Origin: Pseudomonas sp. P8_229
GTDB taxonomy: Bacteria; Pseudomonadota; Gammaproteobacteria; Pseudomonadales; Pseudomonadaceae
Assembly: GCF_034008635.1 (NCBI RefSeq)
Contig: NZ_CP125378.1
Coordinates: 1,850,001 to 1,914,000, forward strand
Direction of reading: 5' to 3'
DNA length: 64,000 nucleotides
A program made the translations under genes and the position numbers. Shown here in pieces: positions 47,997 through 58,005 of the stretch. Each line of letters opens with the position of its first letter. Within the stretch, counting starts at the first letter, position 1. The notes under the pieces were generated by a model. The model did no database searches, had not been told where the DNA came from, and worked only from the letters and a program-made list of their open reading frames with translations.

Positions 47997-49097
47997 ATGG
48001 GATTCAATTGCGGCATCGTCGGCCTGCCTAACGTCGGCAAGTCCACCCTGTTCAACGCCCTGACCAAATCCGGTATCGCGGCCGAGAACTTCCCCTTCTG
48101 CACCATCGAGCCGAACAGCGGCATCGTGCCGATGCCGGATCCGCGCCTGGACGCTCTGGCGGCCATCGTCAATCCGAAGCGCATCCTGCCGACCACCATG
48201 GAATTCGTCGACATCGCAGGCCTGGTAGCCGGCGCCTCGAAAGGTGAAGGTCTGGGCAACAAGTTCCTCGCCAACATCCGTGAAACCGATGCCATCGCTC
48301 ATGTGGTGCGCTGCTTTGAAGACGAAAACGTGATCCACGTTTCCAACAGCGTCGATCCGAAGCGCGACATCGAAATCATCGACCTGGAACTGATCTTCGC
48401 CGACCTCGACAGCTGCGAGAAGCAACTGCAGAAAGTCGCGCGTAACGCCAAGGGCGGTGACAAGGACGCCGTGGTTCAGAAAGCTCTGCTGGAGCAACTG
48501 ATCGCGCACTTCACCGAAGGCAAGCCTGCGCGCAGCCTGATGAAGAACATGAGCGCTGACGAAAAGGCAGTGATCAAGGGCTTCCACCTGCTGACCACCA
48601 AACCGGTCATGTACATCGCCAACGTCGCTGAAGACGGTTTCGAGAACAACCCGCACCTGGACGTGGTTCGCGCCATCGCCGAAGAAGAAGGCGCCATGGT
48701 GGTTCCGGTCTGCAACAAGATCGAAGCAGAAATCGCCGAACTCGATGACGGTGAAGAGAAGGACATGTTCCTCGAGGCCCTGGGCCTGGAAGAGCCTGGC
48801 CTGAACCGCGTAATCCGCGCTGGCTACGAAATGCTGCACTTGCAGACCTACTTCACCGCCGGTGTCGAAGAAGTCCGCGCCTGGACCGTCAAAGTCGGTG
48901 CCACCGCACCTCAGGCTGCCGGCGTGATCCACACCGACTTCGAGAAAGGCTTCATCCGCGCCGAAGTGATCGCCTACAACGACTTCATCCAGTACAAGGG
49001 CGAAGCCGGTACCAAAGAAGCCGGTAAATGGCGTCTGGAAGGCAAGGATTACATCGTCAAGGACGGCGACGTGATGCACTTCCGCTTCAACGTGTAA
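47997..49097 (+). CDS. ychF: Redox-regulated ATPase YchF (Obg family)
   Basis: 366 residues. The P-loop [18 protein letters not shown] is at residues 8-25, and the switch region [20 protein letters not shown] is near residue 70. The C-terminal TGS domain includes [18 protein letters not shown] and the end [11 protein letters not shown]. It binds the ribosome and hydrolyses ATP rather than GTP. It is co-transcribed with pth and has a strong terminator. Confidence 0.96.
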   Translation: MGFNCGIVGLPNVGKSTLFNALTKSGIAAENFPFCTIEPNSGIVPMPDPRLDALAAIVNPKRILPTTMEFVDIAGLVAGASKGEGLGNKFLANIRETDAIAHVVRCFEDENVIHVSNSVDPKRDIEIIDLELIFADLDSCEKQLQKVARNAKGGDKDAVVQKALLEQLIAHFTEGKPARSLMKNMSADEKAVIKGFHLLTTKPVMYIANVAEDGFENNPHLDVVRAIAEEEGAMVVPVCNKIEAEIAELDDGEEKDMFLEALGLEEPGLNRVIRAGYEMLHLQTYFTAGVEEVRAWTVKVGATAPQAAGVIHTDFEKGFIRAEVIAYNDFIQYKGEAGTKEAGKWRLEGKDYIVKDGDVMHFRFNV

Positions 49098-49110
49098 GCG
49101 ACACGCCCAA

Positions 49111-49141
49111 GAAAAAGCCGCGTTTGATACGCGGCTTTTTT
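49111..49141 (+). terminator. Rho-independent terminator of ychF
   Basis: AAAGCCGCG and CGCGGCTTT around a short loop, with five As before and a T run after. Confidence 0.92.
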
Positions 49142-49170
49142 GTGCCTGAAATTTATGGCCCAACACATTC

Positions 49171-49268
49171 CCCCTGTAGGAGTGAGCCTGCTCGCGATAG
49201 CGGTGTGTCTGTCGAATCAACTGTAACAGACACTCCGCTATCGCGAGCAGGCTCACTACTACAATGGG
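49171..49268. repeat. Paired REP element (type CTGTAGGAGTGAGCCTGCTCG)
   Basis: CCTGTAGGAGTGAGCCTGCT is inverted as AGCAGGCTCACTACTACA, with the right copy diverging at one base and at its end. It lies between ychF and the convergent MFS gene. Confidence 0.88.
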
Positions 49269-49279
49269 TAATGTGTGAA

Positions 49280-50497
49280 TCAGGCCTTTTTGGCGCGCGG
49301 CAAGAAAATTGCCAACACACCAAACAACGGCAGGAACGAGCACAGGAAATACACATACTCAATCCCGTGCACATCCGCCAGATGACCCAGCAATGCCGCG
49401 CCAATCCCGCCGAAACCAAACATCAAACCGAAGAACACCCCGGCAATCATCCCGACATTGCCCGGCACCAATTCCTGCGCGTACACCACAATCGCCGAGA
49501 ACGCCGAGGCGAGGATGAAGCCGATCACCACGCTGAGAACAGTGGTCCAGAACAGATCGACGTGAGGCATCAGCAGCGTGAACGGCGCCACACCAAGGAT
49601 CGAGAACCAGATCACTGCCTTACGCCCGATCTTGTCGCCAATCGGCCCGCCGAAGAACGTCCCCGCCGCCACCGCGCCCAAGAACAGGAACAGGTGCAGC
49701 TGCGAACTGGCCACCGACAGGTCGAACTTCTCGATCAGGTAAAACGTGAAGTAACTGGTGAGGCTGGCCATGTAGAAATACTTCGAGAACACCAACAGCC
49801 CCAGCACCACTAGCGCACTGGTCACCCTGCCCTTCGACAACCCATGAGTCGCCGCCTGACCGGCCTTGAGTTTGAACAGGTTCAGGTGATGGGCATACCA
49901 GCGGCTGATGCGGTACAGCACGAACAGTGCAAACACCGCGAACAGACCGAACCACGCCACGTTGCCCTGACCAAACGGAATGATGATCGCCGCCGCCAGC
50001 AACGGGCCGAACGCGGAACCGGCGTTACCGCCGACCTGGAAGGTCGATTGCGCCAGACCAAAGCGTCCGCCCGAGGCCAGCCGCGCAATCCGTGATGCCT
50101 CTGGGTGAAAGGTCGAGGAGCCGATACCGATCAGCGCCGCAGCCAACAGAATCAACGGGAAACTGCCGACCACCGACATCATCACGATGCCGATCAGCGT
50201 GCAAATCGAACCGGCCGGCAACAGCCACGGTTTCGGATGGCGGTCGGTGTGATAACCGACCCACGGCTGCAACAGCGAAGCGGTCAACTGGAAGGTCAGG
50301 GTGATCAGGCCGACCTGAGTGAAACTCAGGCCATAGTTGGCCTTGAGCATAGGGTAGATCGACGGCAGCACCGACTGAATCAGGTCGTTGATCAAATGCG
50401 CCAGCGCCACGGCGCCGATGATACGCATCACCAGTGGGCTGCTTTGCGGAGCAGCGGGCGCCGAGGCAGCGGCGGTCTGAGCGTTGCTGATAGCCAT
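49280..50497 (-). CDS. fsr: Fosmidomycin-resistance-type MFS transporter
   Basis: 405 residues from ATG 50497. Twelve membrane segments; the N-terminal half has AVALAHLINDLIQSVLPSIY and the loop GVGLITLTFQ-type helix, and GSSTFHPEASRIARLASGGR is the Fsr signature between helices 4 and 5. The C-terminal half has FGGPIGDKIGRKAVIWFSIL. E. coli Fsr exports fosmidomycin; natural substrates are unknown. The gene is monocistronic and divergent, by about 330 bases, from the chemoreceptor at 50831. Confidence 0.88.
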   Translation of the reverse strand: MAISNAQTAAASAPAAPQSSPLVMRIIGAVALAHLINDLIQSVLPSIYPMLKANYGLSFTQVGLITLTFQLTASLLQPWVGYHTDRHPKPWLLPAGSICTLIGIVMMSVVGSFPLILLAAALIGIGSSTFHPEASRIARLASGGRFGLAQSTFQVGGNAGSAFGPLLAAAIIIPFGQGNVAWFGLFAVFALFVLYRISRWYAHHLNLFKLKAGQAATHGLSKGRVTSALVVLGLLVFSKYFYMASLTSYFTFYLIEKFDLSVASSQLHLFLFLGAVAAGTFFGGPIGDKIGRKAVIWFSILGVAPFTLLMPHVDLFWTTVLSVVIGFILASAFSAIVVYAQELVPGNVGMIAGVFFGLMFGFGGIGAALLGHLADVHGIEYVYFLCSFLPLFGVLAIFLPRAKKA

Positions 50498-50830
50498 GGA
50501 AGTTTCCGTACAGCAGATGGATGCACGCGGGCAGGTGCGCCAATGTGCCATTTTTCAGTGCGCCAGCGCCATCCCCTTAGCCAGCTAACTAACTGACTGA
50601 TCGTCGTGCACCAGGTGATAGCGCAACGCCATGGTCTGAATCTTGCCTTGCTTCTCCCCTTGAACGCGGGCGCCTTACAAAGGCGACCGACAATGGGAAG
50701 TTTCGCTACAGAGCCGGCCTACAGAGCGGGCGAGAGTGAACTTTCGAGGCCTTTTAGCAGGGCACAACATCAAGGTCGCCAGACCGCGATGCACGCCATT
50801 GGTGCGTGGTGTCCAGAGGAGTCATGGGGC

Positions 50831-52888
50831 ATGCAGGCTTTCCTTTCACCGGGGATCAAATTGCTGGGGCGGTTTGGCTTCGCAGGTAAATTCCAGTTGT
50901 TGTTTCTGCTGTTCATTCTGCCGTTGGCCGGCAGCCTGTTGATGATCGGCCAGGACTATCGCGACAAGCTCAATCTGATTTCCGGCGAACGTGCCGGCGT
51001 ACGTCAGTTGCTCGCGCTGGATGCGCTGGACAACCTGCTCGCCGCGCAACGTGACCGTGCCGCCCGTTGGCGCGCCACCGAAACCAATCGCCAACCGACG
51101 CCGGCCACGCTCGCCGCCATGGGCGCGTTCGACGCCGTGCAACCGGCCGTGCAGCAAGCCACCACAGATTTGGGCAACGCGTTGAAAAACGAAGGTGCAG
51201 AAGGCGAAACCCTAGGCCGCTATCAAGCGCTGCAAACCGCACTCAACGGCCTGGACTCGAAAAGCCTCAGCGGCGTCGGTTGGTGGCCGGACGGTTACGA
51301 CCGTTTCACCAACGCCCTCAGCGCCCTGCAAGCGTTGCGCGAGCAGATCGTCATGGACAATCGCCTGACCCTCGCGCCGTGGCTGGAAACTTATCTGCTG
51401 ACGCAGATTTCCACGCAGCACGCGCCGGACCTGATCGAACGGGTCGGCCGCCTCGCTGCGGTCGGTCAGGCTTCGGTCGTCTCTGGCCAATTTACCCTGC
51501 AAAGCCGTTTGCAGTTGCGCGATCTGCGCAGCCGTATCGGCGATGCCCGCGAGCAACTGGTCAAAACCGCCACGCTGCTCGAAGCACGCCTGCCGAAAGA
51601 TCAGCAGAGCTGGGCCAGCCAATACCATGACAGCCTGAAACGCCTCGACAGCGGACTGAAGGTGCTCGACGACGGCGTGTTCGGCGGCAGCATCACGCTC
51701 AAGCCGGACGACTTCGAACGCAACCTCGATGCCCTGTTGACCGACCTTGCCGCCCTGCGCCAGCAATCGCTGGTGTCACTGGACCAACGACTCGACGCCT
51801 ACCACAGCTCGGCGATCCGTCAGTTCATCATCGTCGCGGCAATCTTCGGCGGCCTGTTGCTGGCGGCGCTGTATTTGTTCGTCTGCCTGCAAGCCTCGAT
51901 CCGCCGCAGCGCCAGCGGCATCACGTTACTTGCTGAAGCCCTGCGCGACGGCAATCTCAGCCTGCAAGTGCCGGTGTCGGGCCGCGATGAACTGGCGGCG
52001 ATCAGCACCGCACTCAACGTCGCCGTGGTGCAATTACGCATGAGCATGCTCGGCGTCGATCACGAGACCTCGCAGTTGAGCCATGCCGTGCGCAGCCTCA
52101 ACCAACACTCCAGCGGCGCTCTCGGCGAAGTCGAAGCGCAACAGTTACAGATCAGCCAGATCGCCGCAGCCGCCACGCAATTGGCCGCGACCTCGCAAGG
52201 CGTGGCGCAAAGCTGCGAACAGGCCTCCGGCAGCGCTCAGCACACCCGACGCATCGCCGCCGACAGCAGCCGCGACAGCCAACGCACTACGGCGAGTATT
52301 CAGCAGCTCAATCAACGCTTGAACGACACCGCAGCCGCACTCGGCCGAGTCAGCGAGCAAGGCCAGCAGATTCAATTGGTCGTCGACACCATTCGCGGTG
52401 TCGCCGAGCAAACCAATCTGCTCGCGCTCAATGCGGCCATCGAAGCCGCGCGAGCCGGTGAACAAGGTCGCGGGTTTGCCGTAGTGGCGGACGAAGTGCG
52501 CAGCCTGTCGCAACGCACGCAATCGTCGACCGCGCAGATCGCTGGCACGGTCGACAGCCTGCGCGCCACAGTCAACGAAGCCGTGAGTTTGATGGAAGCT
52601 GCCTGCGGCCAGGCGCAAACCGATGCCGAGTCGGTCACCGGTCTCGGTGAACGCCTGGGCGAAATCGCCAGCGCCGTGCAGAGCGTCACCGACACCCTCG
52701 CGCAGATCGCCACGGCGGTTGAAGAACAGGCAAGCACCGCCGATGAAGTCAGCAGCAATATCCAGCAAGTCGATCAAGCCGCCGTACGTTTGCTTGAAGG
52801 CGCACGCGCAGTGAATCTTGCCGCAGACACCCTGAGCCAAGGCAGCAAGGCGCTGAGTGACAACACCGCGCGTTTTCGCCTCAGTTGA
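50831..52888 (+). CDS. Methyl-accepting chemotaxis protein with large helical sensor domain
   Basis: 685 residues from ATG 50831, with GAGGAG upstream; the frame upstream to 50606 lacks protein-like sequence. The first membrane helix is about residues 17-37 and the second about 332-352. A ~290-residue periplasmic region between them is mostly helical and reads like a nitrate-sensor-type or helical-bundle domain, not Cache. HAMP follows (RRSASGITLLAEALRDGNLS), then the signalling tip [20 protein letters not shown] near residue 523. Ligand unknown. Its stop overlaps the convergent LysR gene by eight bases; no CheR tether. Confidence 0.9.
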   Translation: MQAFLSPGIKLLGRFGFAGKFQLLFLLFILPLAGSLLMIGQDYRDKLNLISGERAGVRQLLALDALDNLLAAQRDRAARWRATETNRQPTPATLAAMGAFDAVQPAVQQATTDLGNALKNEGAEGETLGRYQALQTALNGLDSKSLSGVGWWPDGYDRFTNALSALQALREQIVMDNRLTLAPWLETYLLTQISTQHAPDLIERVGRLAAVGQASVVSGQFTLQSRLQLRDLRSRIGDAREQLVKTATLLEARLPKDQQSWASQYHDSLKRLDSGLKVLDDGVFGGSITLKPDDFERNLDALLTDLAALRQQSLVSLDQRLDAYHSSAIRQFIIVAAIFGGLLLAALYLFVCLQASIRRSASGITLLAEALRDGNLSLQVPVSGRDELAAISTALNVAVVQLRMSMLGVDHETSQLSHAVRSLNQHSSGALGEVEAQQLQISQIAAAATQLAATSQGVAQSCEQASGSAQHTRRIAADSSRDSQRTTASIQQLNQRLNDTAAALGRVSEQGQQIQLVVDTIRGVAEQTNLLALNAAIEAARAGEQGRGFAVVADEVRSLSQRTQSSTAQIAGTVDSLRATVNEAVSLMEAACGQAQTDAESVTGLGERLGEIASAVQSVTDTLAQIATAVEEQASTADEVSSNIQQVDQAAVRLLEGARAVNLAADTLSQGSKALSDNTARFRLS

Positions 52889-53783
52889 TGATTGCCTCGG
52901 GGAAGTCCGTTTCCAGTTCGGCCTTGAGCCATTGAATGAACCACGCCACATCCGCCGAGAGCTCGGCGGACGGCGTCAGCACCCGATAGCTCTCCAGCTT
53001 CACCTGAGCGTCGACGGCGCGCACCAGTTTGCCGCTGGCGAGTTCATGGCGCACCAGCACCTCGTTGGCCAGCGCAATGCCCTGCCCGCTCTCGGCGACG
53101 GACAGCGCGTGGTCATTGTTGACGTAAAGCATGTCGGAACTGAGGTGGATATCGAGGTCGTGGGAGGCGAACCACAGGTTCCACCATTCGCCGTCATCGA
53201 CGTGGATCAGTTCGTGGCTGATCAGATCGGCCGGGCTGTTGATCGGTGCAATGCTGGCCAGATACGCCGGCGTGCAAATCGGGAAAACTCGCGGGCAAAT
53301 CAGCGCCTCCCGTGAGTCGGCATATTGCCCATCGAGGCCGTAAACGATACCGAGATCGGCGCTCTTGCCATCCACTTCGGTGAAGGTGGAATTCGGCTCG
53401 ATCGCCAGTTTCAATCCCGGGCGCAGATGCCTCAGCGCTTCGATCCGTGGCATCAACCAGCGCTTGGCGAACCCCGGCACCACCATGATCCGCAGCCAGC
53501 GCTCGGCATCTTTCGGCTGCGCTTCTTTGCCGGCTTCAATGATCAACTGCAACGCGGCACTGATCTTGCGGTGATACTTCTGCCCCGCCGGCGTCAGGTT
53601 GACCCCGCGCGAGGTGCGCTCGAACAATTGAATGCCCAACCACTCCTCAAGCAATTTCACATGGCGACCAATCGCAGGCTGGGTCACGTGCAGGGCTTTC
53701 GAGGCTTCGACGTAGCTGCCCAAACGGGCGGCGGCATCAAAGGCACGCACCGCGTTGAGCGGCGGCAAACGGTGGTCGGGCAT
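52881..53783 (-). CDS. LysR-family regulator (GcvA-like)
   Basis: 300 residues from ATG 53783 (a GTG twelve bases upstream is an alternative). The N-terminal winged helix LPPLNAVRAFDAAARLGSYV, continuing EASKALHVTQPAIGRHVK, is complete, and the effector domain follows from residue 90. The start MPDHRLPPLNALR-like style is that of GcvA regulators. It is divergent from the ABC transporter genes, with 226 bases between, so it is the likely regulator of that cluster. The inducer is unknown. Confidence 0.9.
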   Translation of the reverse strand: MPDHRLPPLNAVRAFDAAARLGSYVEASKALHVTQPAIGRHVKLLEEWLGIQLFERTSRGVNLTPAGQKYHRKISAALQLIIEAGKEAQPKDAERWLRIMVVPGFAKRWLMPRIEALRHLRPGLKLAIEPNSTFTEVDGKSADLGIVYGLDGQYADSREALICPRVFPICTPAYLASIAPINSPADLISHELIHVDDGEWWNLWFASHDLDIHLSSDMLYVNNDHALSVAESGQGIALANEVLVRHELASGKLVRAVDAQVKLESYRVLTPSAELSADVAWFIQWLKAELETDFPEAIIN

Positions 53784-53803
53784 GATTCCTGGCACCTTCG
53801 GCT

Positions 53804-53814
53804 GTTAAATTAAC
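53804..53814. promoter_or_regulatory. Short palindrome in the LysR-ABC intergenic region
   Basis: GTTAA-A-TTAAC is an exact palindrome just upstream of the LysR start, a possible part of its own operator. The remaining bases to 54009 are AT-rich and end with GGAGGTAA, a strong ribosome site for the ATPase gene. Confidence 0.35.
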
Positions 53815-54009
53815 TAACACCTGCCATGTTTAAATTGAAGTGTCGCACCGCGCAAGCCCTGGCTGATAATCGAGCCACAGCAGAACAATAAAACAGCTGG
53901 TTTCACCCCCGAACGCAATCTCGATCCTGCCCAAAAAAATAATATCCATGGCCCGACGACCACGCTTTGCAAAGCGAGTCGCAGGCGATGGGGGAATCGG
54001 AGGTAACGC

Positions 54010-55128
54010 ATGAATGCCCTGCATTCGCTGCAAACGCTGGCGGTCTCGATCCGCTCAGTGCGCAAGGTTTACGGTGATCCGCAGACCGGTCCGGTGGCGC
54101 TGAAAAGCATCGACCTGGATATCCGCGACAACGAATTCTTCACCCTTCTCGGCCCTTCCGGCTGCGGCAAGACCACGCTGCTACGGATGATCGCCGGTTT
54201 CGAATTTCCCACCGAAGGCGAGATTCTTCTCTACGGCGAAAACATCGCTGACCGCCCGCCATTCCAGCGTCCAGTCAACACGGTGTTCCAGCATTACGCG
54301 CTGTTCCCGCACATGACCATCGCCGAGAACCTGGCCTTCGGCCTCGAATCGCATCCGATGGGCAAAGTCCTGACCAAGGCGCAAATCGCCGAACGAGTGC
54401 GCGAGATGCTCGCGCTGGTGCAAATGGAGCGTTTCGCCAACCGCAAACCGGCGCAACTTTCTGGGGGCCAGCAACAACGTGTCGCCCTCGCCCGCGCTTT
54501 GGCACCGCATCCGAAAGTGCTGCTGCTCGATGAACCGCTGTCGGCACTCGATCTCAAGCTGCGCCAGGCGATGCGCGAAGAATTGAAAACCATCCAGGCG
54601 AAAACCGGCATCACCTTCATCTTCGTCACTCACGACCAGGAAGAAGCACTGACGATGTCCGACCGCATCGCCGTACTTTCCGAAGGCGAAGTGCAGCAGG
54701 TCGGACGCCCGGAAGATATCTACGAACGCCCGCGCAATCGCTTCGTTGCCGACTTCATCGGCGAAACCAATTTCATCGAAGGCACCGTCACTCGTGTGGA
54801 GGACGGTTTGGCGTGGTTCGCCGGGCCGGCGGCTCATCCACTGCCGGCGCAACCGTGCAGCGACGTGGCAGTCGGCGCCAGCGTGACCTTGTCGGTACGC
54901 CCCGAGCGCCTGCATCTGCTGCCGGCCAACGGCGAAAACGCGCTGCCGTGCCGGATCGAAGCGCAGATTTATCTGGGCACCGACCTGCAATATCAGGTCA
55001 GCCTCAGCGACGGTTCGCGCCTCACCGTGCGTACGCCCAATTGCGTCGACCAGAGCCTGCGCTTTGCCGTCGGCTCCCAGGCCGGTCTGTTGTTCGACCG
55101 TGGAAGCGCCAGCGTTCTGCACGATTGA
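54010..55128 (+). CDS. ABC transporter ATP-binding protein, polyamine type (PotA-like)
   Basis: 372 residues. Walker A GPSGCGKTT is near residue 50, the signature LSGGQQQRVALARALAPHPK near 150, Walker B VLLLDEPLSALD near 170, and the switch histidine is in FIFVTHDQEEAL. The C-terminal TOBE-type domain after residue 290 is usual for PotA/FbpC subunits. It powers the two permeases encoded next. The cluster order (ATPase, PotB-like, PotC-like, binding protein) is that of spermidine/putrescine systems, although the true substrate may be another cationic or amide compound. Confidence 0.92.
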   Translation: MNALHSLQTLAVSIRSVRKVYGDPQTGPVALKSIDLDIRDNEFFTLLGPSGCGKTTLLRMIAGFEFPTEGEILLYGENIADRPPFQRPVNTVFQHYALFPHMTIAENLAFGLESHPMGKVLTKAQIAERVREMLALVQMERFANRKPAQLSGGQQQRVALARALAPHPKVLLLDEPLSALDLKLRQAMREELKTIQAKTGITFIFVTHDQEEALTMSDRIAVLSEGEVQQVGRPEDIYERPRNRFVADFIGETNFIEGTVTRVEDGLAWFAGPAAHPLPAQPCSDVAVGASVTLSVRPERLHLLPANGENALPCRIEAQIYLGTDLQYQVSLSDGSRLTVRTPNCVDQSLRFAVGSQAGLLFDRGSASVLHD

Positions 55129-55143
55129 GCCGGAGGAGTTGCC

Positions 55144-56064
55144 ATGCACGCCTTACCGATTGCCAACACGCTGGAACGCCGCAAGGCTTTCCAGAGTTTC
55201 CTCGGGGTCAGCCCGGCGCTGATCGCCATCGGCCTGTTTCTGCTGGTGCCGATTCTGATCGTCATCGGCTATTCGCTGATGGAAGCCAACCCCTATGGTG
55301 GGGTCAACAAAGTCTTCAGCAGCGACGCCTACACCTCGCTGCTGTTCGAGCGGCAACTGGACGACAGCCTCGCGTTTGCCGACTCGTATTTGATCATCGC
55401 CCTGCGCTCGATCGGCATCGCCGGGCTGACCACGATCATCACATTGCTGATCGGTTTTCCGGTCGCCGTGTGGCTGGCCATGCAGCCGGCGCACCGACGC
55501 GGTTTGCTGATCTTTCTGATTACCGTGCCGTTCTGGGCCAACCTGCTGATCCGCACTTACGCGTGGATTCTGCTGCTGCGTAACACCGGTGTGATCAACA
55601 ACAGCCTGATGGGCATGGGCGTGATCCACGAACCGTTGCAGCTGTTGTACACCGACGGCGCGGTGCTGCTGGGGCTGGTTTACACCTACGCGCCGTTCGT
55701 GGTGTTGCCGATTTACGCGACGCTGGAAAAGATGGATATCCGCCTGCTCGAAGCCGCACAGGACCTCTACGCCGGGCGCATACGCACCTTGCGCAAAGTG
55801 GTTTTGCCGATCGCCAAACCGGGAATTCTCGCCGGCGCCATCCTCACCTTCGTACCGTGCCTGGGCGCGATGATTGCCCCGGAACTGCTCGGTGGCGGCA
55901 CGCGAATGATGCTCGGCAACCTGATTTTCCGGCAATTCAGCGATGCGCGTAACTGGCCGTTTGGTGCAGCGCTGTCGCTGGTACTGATGGCCGCCGTCAT
56001 GCTGGTGCTGACTGTTTATGCCTTGCGCGCAGAGCGCCAGCGCATCGCCAAAGGAGGTGCGTAA
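55144..56064 (+). CDS. ABC transporter permease (PotB-like)
   Basis: 306 residues with six hydrophobic segments. The EAA loop contacting the ATPase reads MDIRLLEAAQDLYAGRIRTL followed by RKVVLPIAKPGILAG near residue 195-230. It starts 15 bases after the ATPase gene with GGAGGAG upstream, and its stop overlaps the next permease (TAATG). Confidence 0.92.
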   Translation: MHALPIANTLERRKAFQSFLGVSPALIAIGLFLLVPILIVIGYSLMEANPYGGVNKVFSSDAYTSLLFERQLDDSLAFADSYLIIALRSIGIAGLTTIITLLIGFPVAVWLAMQPAHRRGLLIFLITVPFWANLLIRTYAWILLLRNTGVINNSLMGMGVIHEPLQLLYTDGAVLLGLVYTYAPFVVLPIYATLEKMDIRLLEAAQDLYAGRIRTLRKVVLPIAKPGILAGAILTFVPCLGAMIAPELLGGGTRMMLGNLIFRQFSDARNWPFGAALSLVLMAAVMLVLTVYALRAERQRIAKGGA

Positions 56065-56870
56065 TGCTCACGCTATTCAAACGCAAAGGGCTGGGCGTGC
56101 AGGACTTTCCCGGCTTCGGCGGCTTCAGTTTTCTGTTCTATCTGTACCTCTACGCGCCGATCGTGGTTCTGGTGGTGTTCTCGTTCAACGCCAACCAATC
56201 GGCGACGGTGTGGACCGGCTTCAGCCTCGATTGGTATCGCGCCGCGTTCGCCAATCAGGCCTTGCGCCAGGCCGCCGGCAACAGCCTGTTGATCGCGGTT
56301 TGCGCGAGCACGATCGCCACGGCGATTGCCACCCTCGCCGCCCTCGGTACTTCGCGAGGTGCCAAGTTCAAGGGCCTGCAATTGTCGATGGGCACGATCA
56401 TGTTGCCGCTGGTGCTGCCGGAAATTGTCGTCGGTGTGGCGACGCTGGCGCTGTTCTCCACCATTGGCCTGTCGCTGGGTTACGGCAACTTGATCATCGC
56501 CCATACGGTGTTCTGCATTCCCTTCGCCTACCTGCCGATCCGCGCCCGGTTGAACGACATGGATCTGTCGCTGGAGCAAGCCTCCGCCGACCTCTACGCC
56601 GGCCCGTGGCGGACCTTTCGCAAGGTCACTCTGCCGCTGCTGATGCCGGGGATTTTCTCCGGGCTGATGCTGGCCTTCATCGTCTCGCTGGATAACTTCG
56701 TGATCTCGATGATGGTCTCCCAGGCCGGCACCACGACCCTGCCGATTTTCATCTTCGGCCTGTTGCGCATGGGCGTGACACCCGACGTCAACGCCGTGTC
56801 GACGCTGATCCTGGGCGTCTCGGTGCTGTTCGTCAGCCTCTCTTACCTGCTGGGCAAAAAGAACGCCTGA
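56064..56870 (+). CDS. ABC transporter permease (PotC-like)
   Basis: 268 residues with six membrane helices, ATG overlapping the stop of the PotB-like gene and AAAGGAGG upstream. The EAA loop is LSLEQASADLYAGPWRTFRK followed by VTLPLLMPGI. It forms the inner-membrane channel together with the preceding permease. The binding-protein gene follows 27 bases downstream. Confidence 0.92.
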   Translation: MLTLFKRKGLGVQDFPGFGGFSFLFYLYLYAPIVVLVVFSFNANQSATVWTGFSLDWYRAAFANQALRQAAGNSLLIAVCASTIATAIATLAALGTSRGAKFKGLQLSMGTIMLPLVLPEIVVGVATLALFSTIGLSLGYGNLIIAHTVFCIPFAYLPIRARLNDMDLSLEQASADLYAGPWRTFRKVTLPLLMPGIFSGLMLAFIVSLDNFVISMMVSQAGTTTLPIFIFGLLRMGVTPDVNAVSTLILGVSVLFVSLSYLLGKKNA

Positions 56871-56897
56871 ACCTTCCAAGAACTGTGGGGAAATAGC

Positions 56898-57944
56898 ATG
56901 AGCAAGTGGATAAAAAGCGTCGGCACTTCGTTGTTCCTGACTGTGCCGCTGGCCATGGCCGGCAGTGTTCAGGCTGCCGAAAAACTCAACGTGGTGAGCT
57001 GGAGCGGCTACTTTTCTCCGGAGATTCTCGCCAAGTTTCAGAAGCAGACCGGCATCGAAGTCACCGTCGATTCCTACGACTCCAACGAGACCCTGCTGGC
57101 GAAATTGAAACAGGGCGGCGCCGGTTACGACGTGGCGATCCCGTCGCACCAGTTCATTCCGATCCTGATCAAGGAAAACCTGCTGGAACGCTTCGACCCG
57201 GTCAAGGAGCCGTACTACGCCAGCGTTGTGGATAACCTGAAAAAACCGACCTGGGACCCGGAAGGCGCGTATTCGGTGCCGTTCATTTGGGGGACCACTA
57301 GCGTCGTGCTGGACTCGGCGCGCTACAAAGGCCCGGCCGACAGCTACAAGGTTTTGTATGAGCCGCCAGCCGAGTTGCAGGGGCGGATCAACATGTTCGA
57401 CTCGACCAGCGAGATGGTCGACATGGCCAGCCTCTATTTGAATATTCCGCTGTGCAGCGAAGACCCGAAACAGATGCAACAAGTGCTGACGTTGCTCAAG
57501 GTGCAGAAGCCGTTCGTGAAGACCTACAGTTCCAAGGCCGGCTCGATTCGCGAGAACCTCGCCTCGGGTGAAATCGACATGTCGATGTTCTGGGGCGGTT
57601 CGTCGATGCGTGCCCGCGAGATGAAACCAACGCTGAAATACCTCTACCCGAAAGAAGGCGTGCTGGCCTGGGTCGACAACATGGTGATCCCCACCGGCAG
57701 CAAGAACCCGGCAAATGCCAAGGCGTTCATCGCCTTCCTCAGCCAGCCGGAAAACTCGGCGATGACGCAGAATTTCCTCAAGCACCAGAGCCCGATCAAA
57801 GGCGTCGAACCGTTCCTCGATGCAAGCCTCAAAGATGCCCCCGAGTTGCACATTCCCGAGGGCACCAACGTAGTGTTCAGCAAGACCTGCGGCGAAGGCG
57901 CGATCCGTCTGGCCGATCGTCTCTGGACCAACCTGATGCGTTGA
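56898..57944 (+). CDS. Periplasmic substrate-binding protein (PotD-like)
   Basis: 348 residues with a cleavable signal peptide (LFLTVPLAMAGSVQAAE; cut near residue 26). The mature protein opens with LNVVSWSGYFSPEILAKFQK and contains GGAGYDVAIPSHQFIPILIK, as in PotD/PotF. The acidic and aromatic residues that bind polyamines in PotD are not all obvious (GEIDMSMFWGGSS replaces the usual W-NGS region), so the ligand could be a different amine or amide. A terminator follows, before the amidase. Confidence 0.9.
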   Translation: MSKWIKSVGTSLFLTVPLAMAGSVQAAEKLNVVSWSGYFSPEILAKFQKQTGIEVTVDSYDSNETLLAKLKQGGAGYDVAIPSHQFIPILIKENLLERFDPVKEPYYASVVDNLKKPTWDPEGAYSVPFIWGTTSVVLDSARYKGPADSYKVLYEPPAELQGRINMFDSTSEMVDMASLYLNIPLCSEDPKQMQQVLTLLKVQKPFVKTYSSKAGSIRENLASGEIDMSMFWGGSSMRAREMKPTLKYLYPKEGVLAWVDNMVIPTGSKNPANAKAFIAFLSQPENSAMTQNFLKHQSPIKGVEPFLDASLKDAPELHIPEGTNVVFSKTCGEGAIRLADRLWTNLMR

Positions 57945-57951
57945 TCCCTGC

Positions 57952-57979
57952 CGCCCCGGCACGAGGCCGGGGCGTTTTT
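57952..57979 (+). terminator. Terminator/attenuator between binding protein and amidase genes
   Basis: CGCCCCGGC pairs with GCCGGGGCG around ACGAG, followed by five Ts. It probably lowers expression of the amidase relative to the transporter. Confidence 0.85.
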
Positions 57980-58005
57980 CCAGCCGTCTGAAAGGCGCCG
58001 TTGTC

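Noticed and set aside
47751..49343. 530-residue minus-strand frame
   Set aside because: Antisense to pth and ychF and running through a terminator and a REP element.
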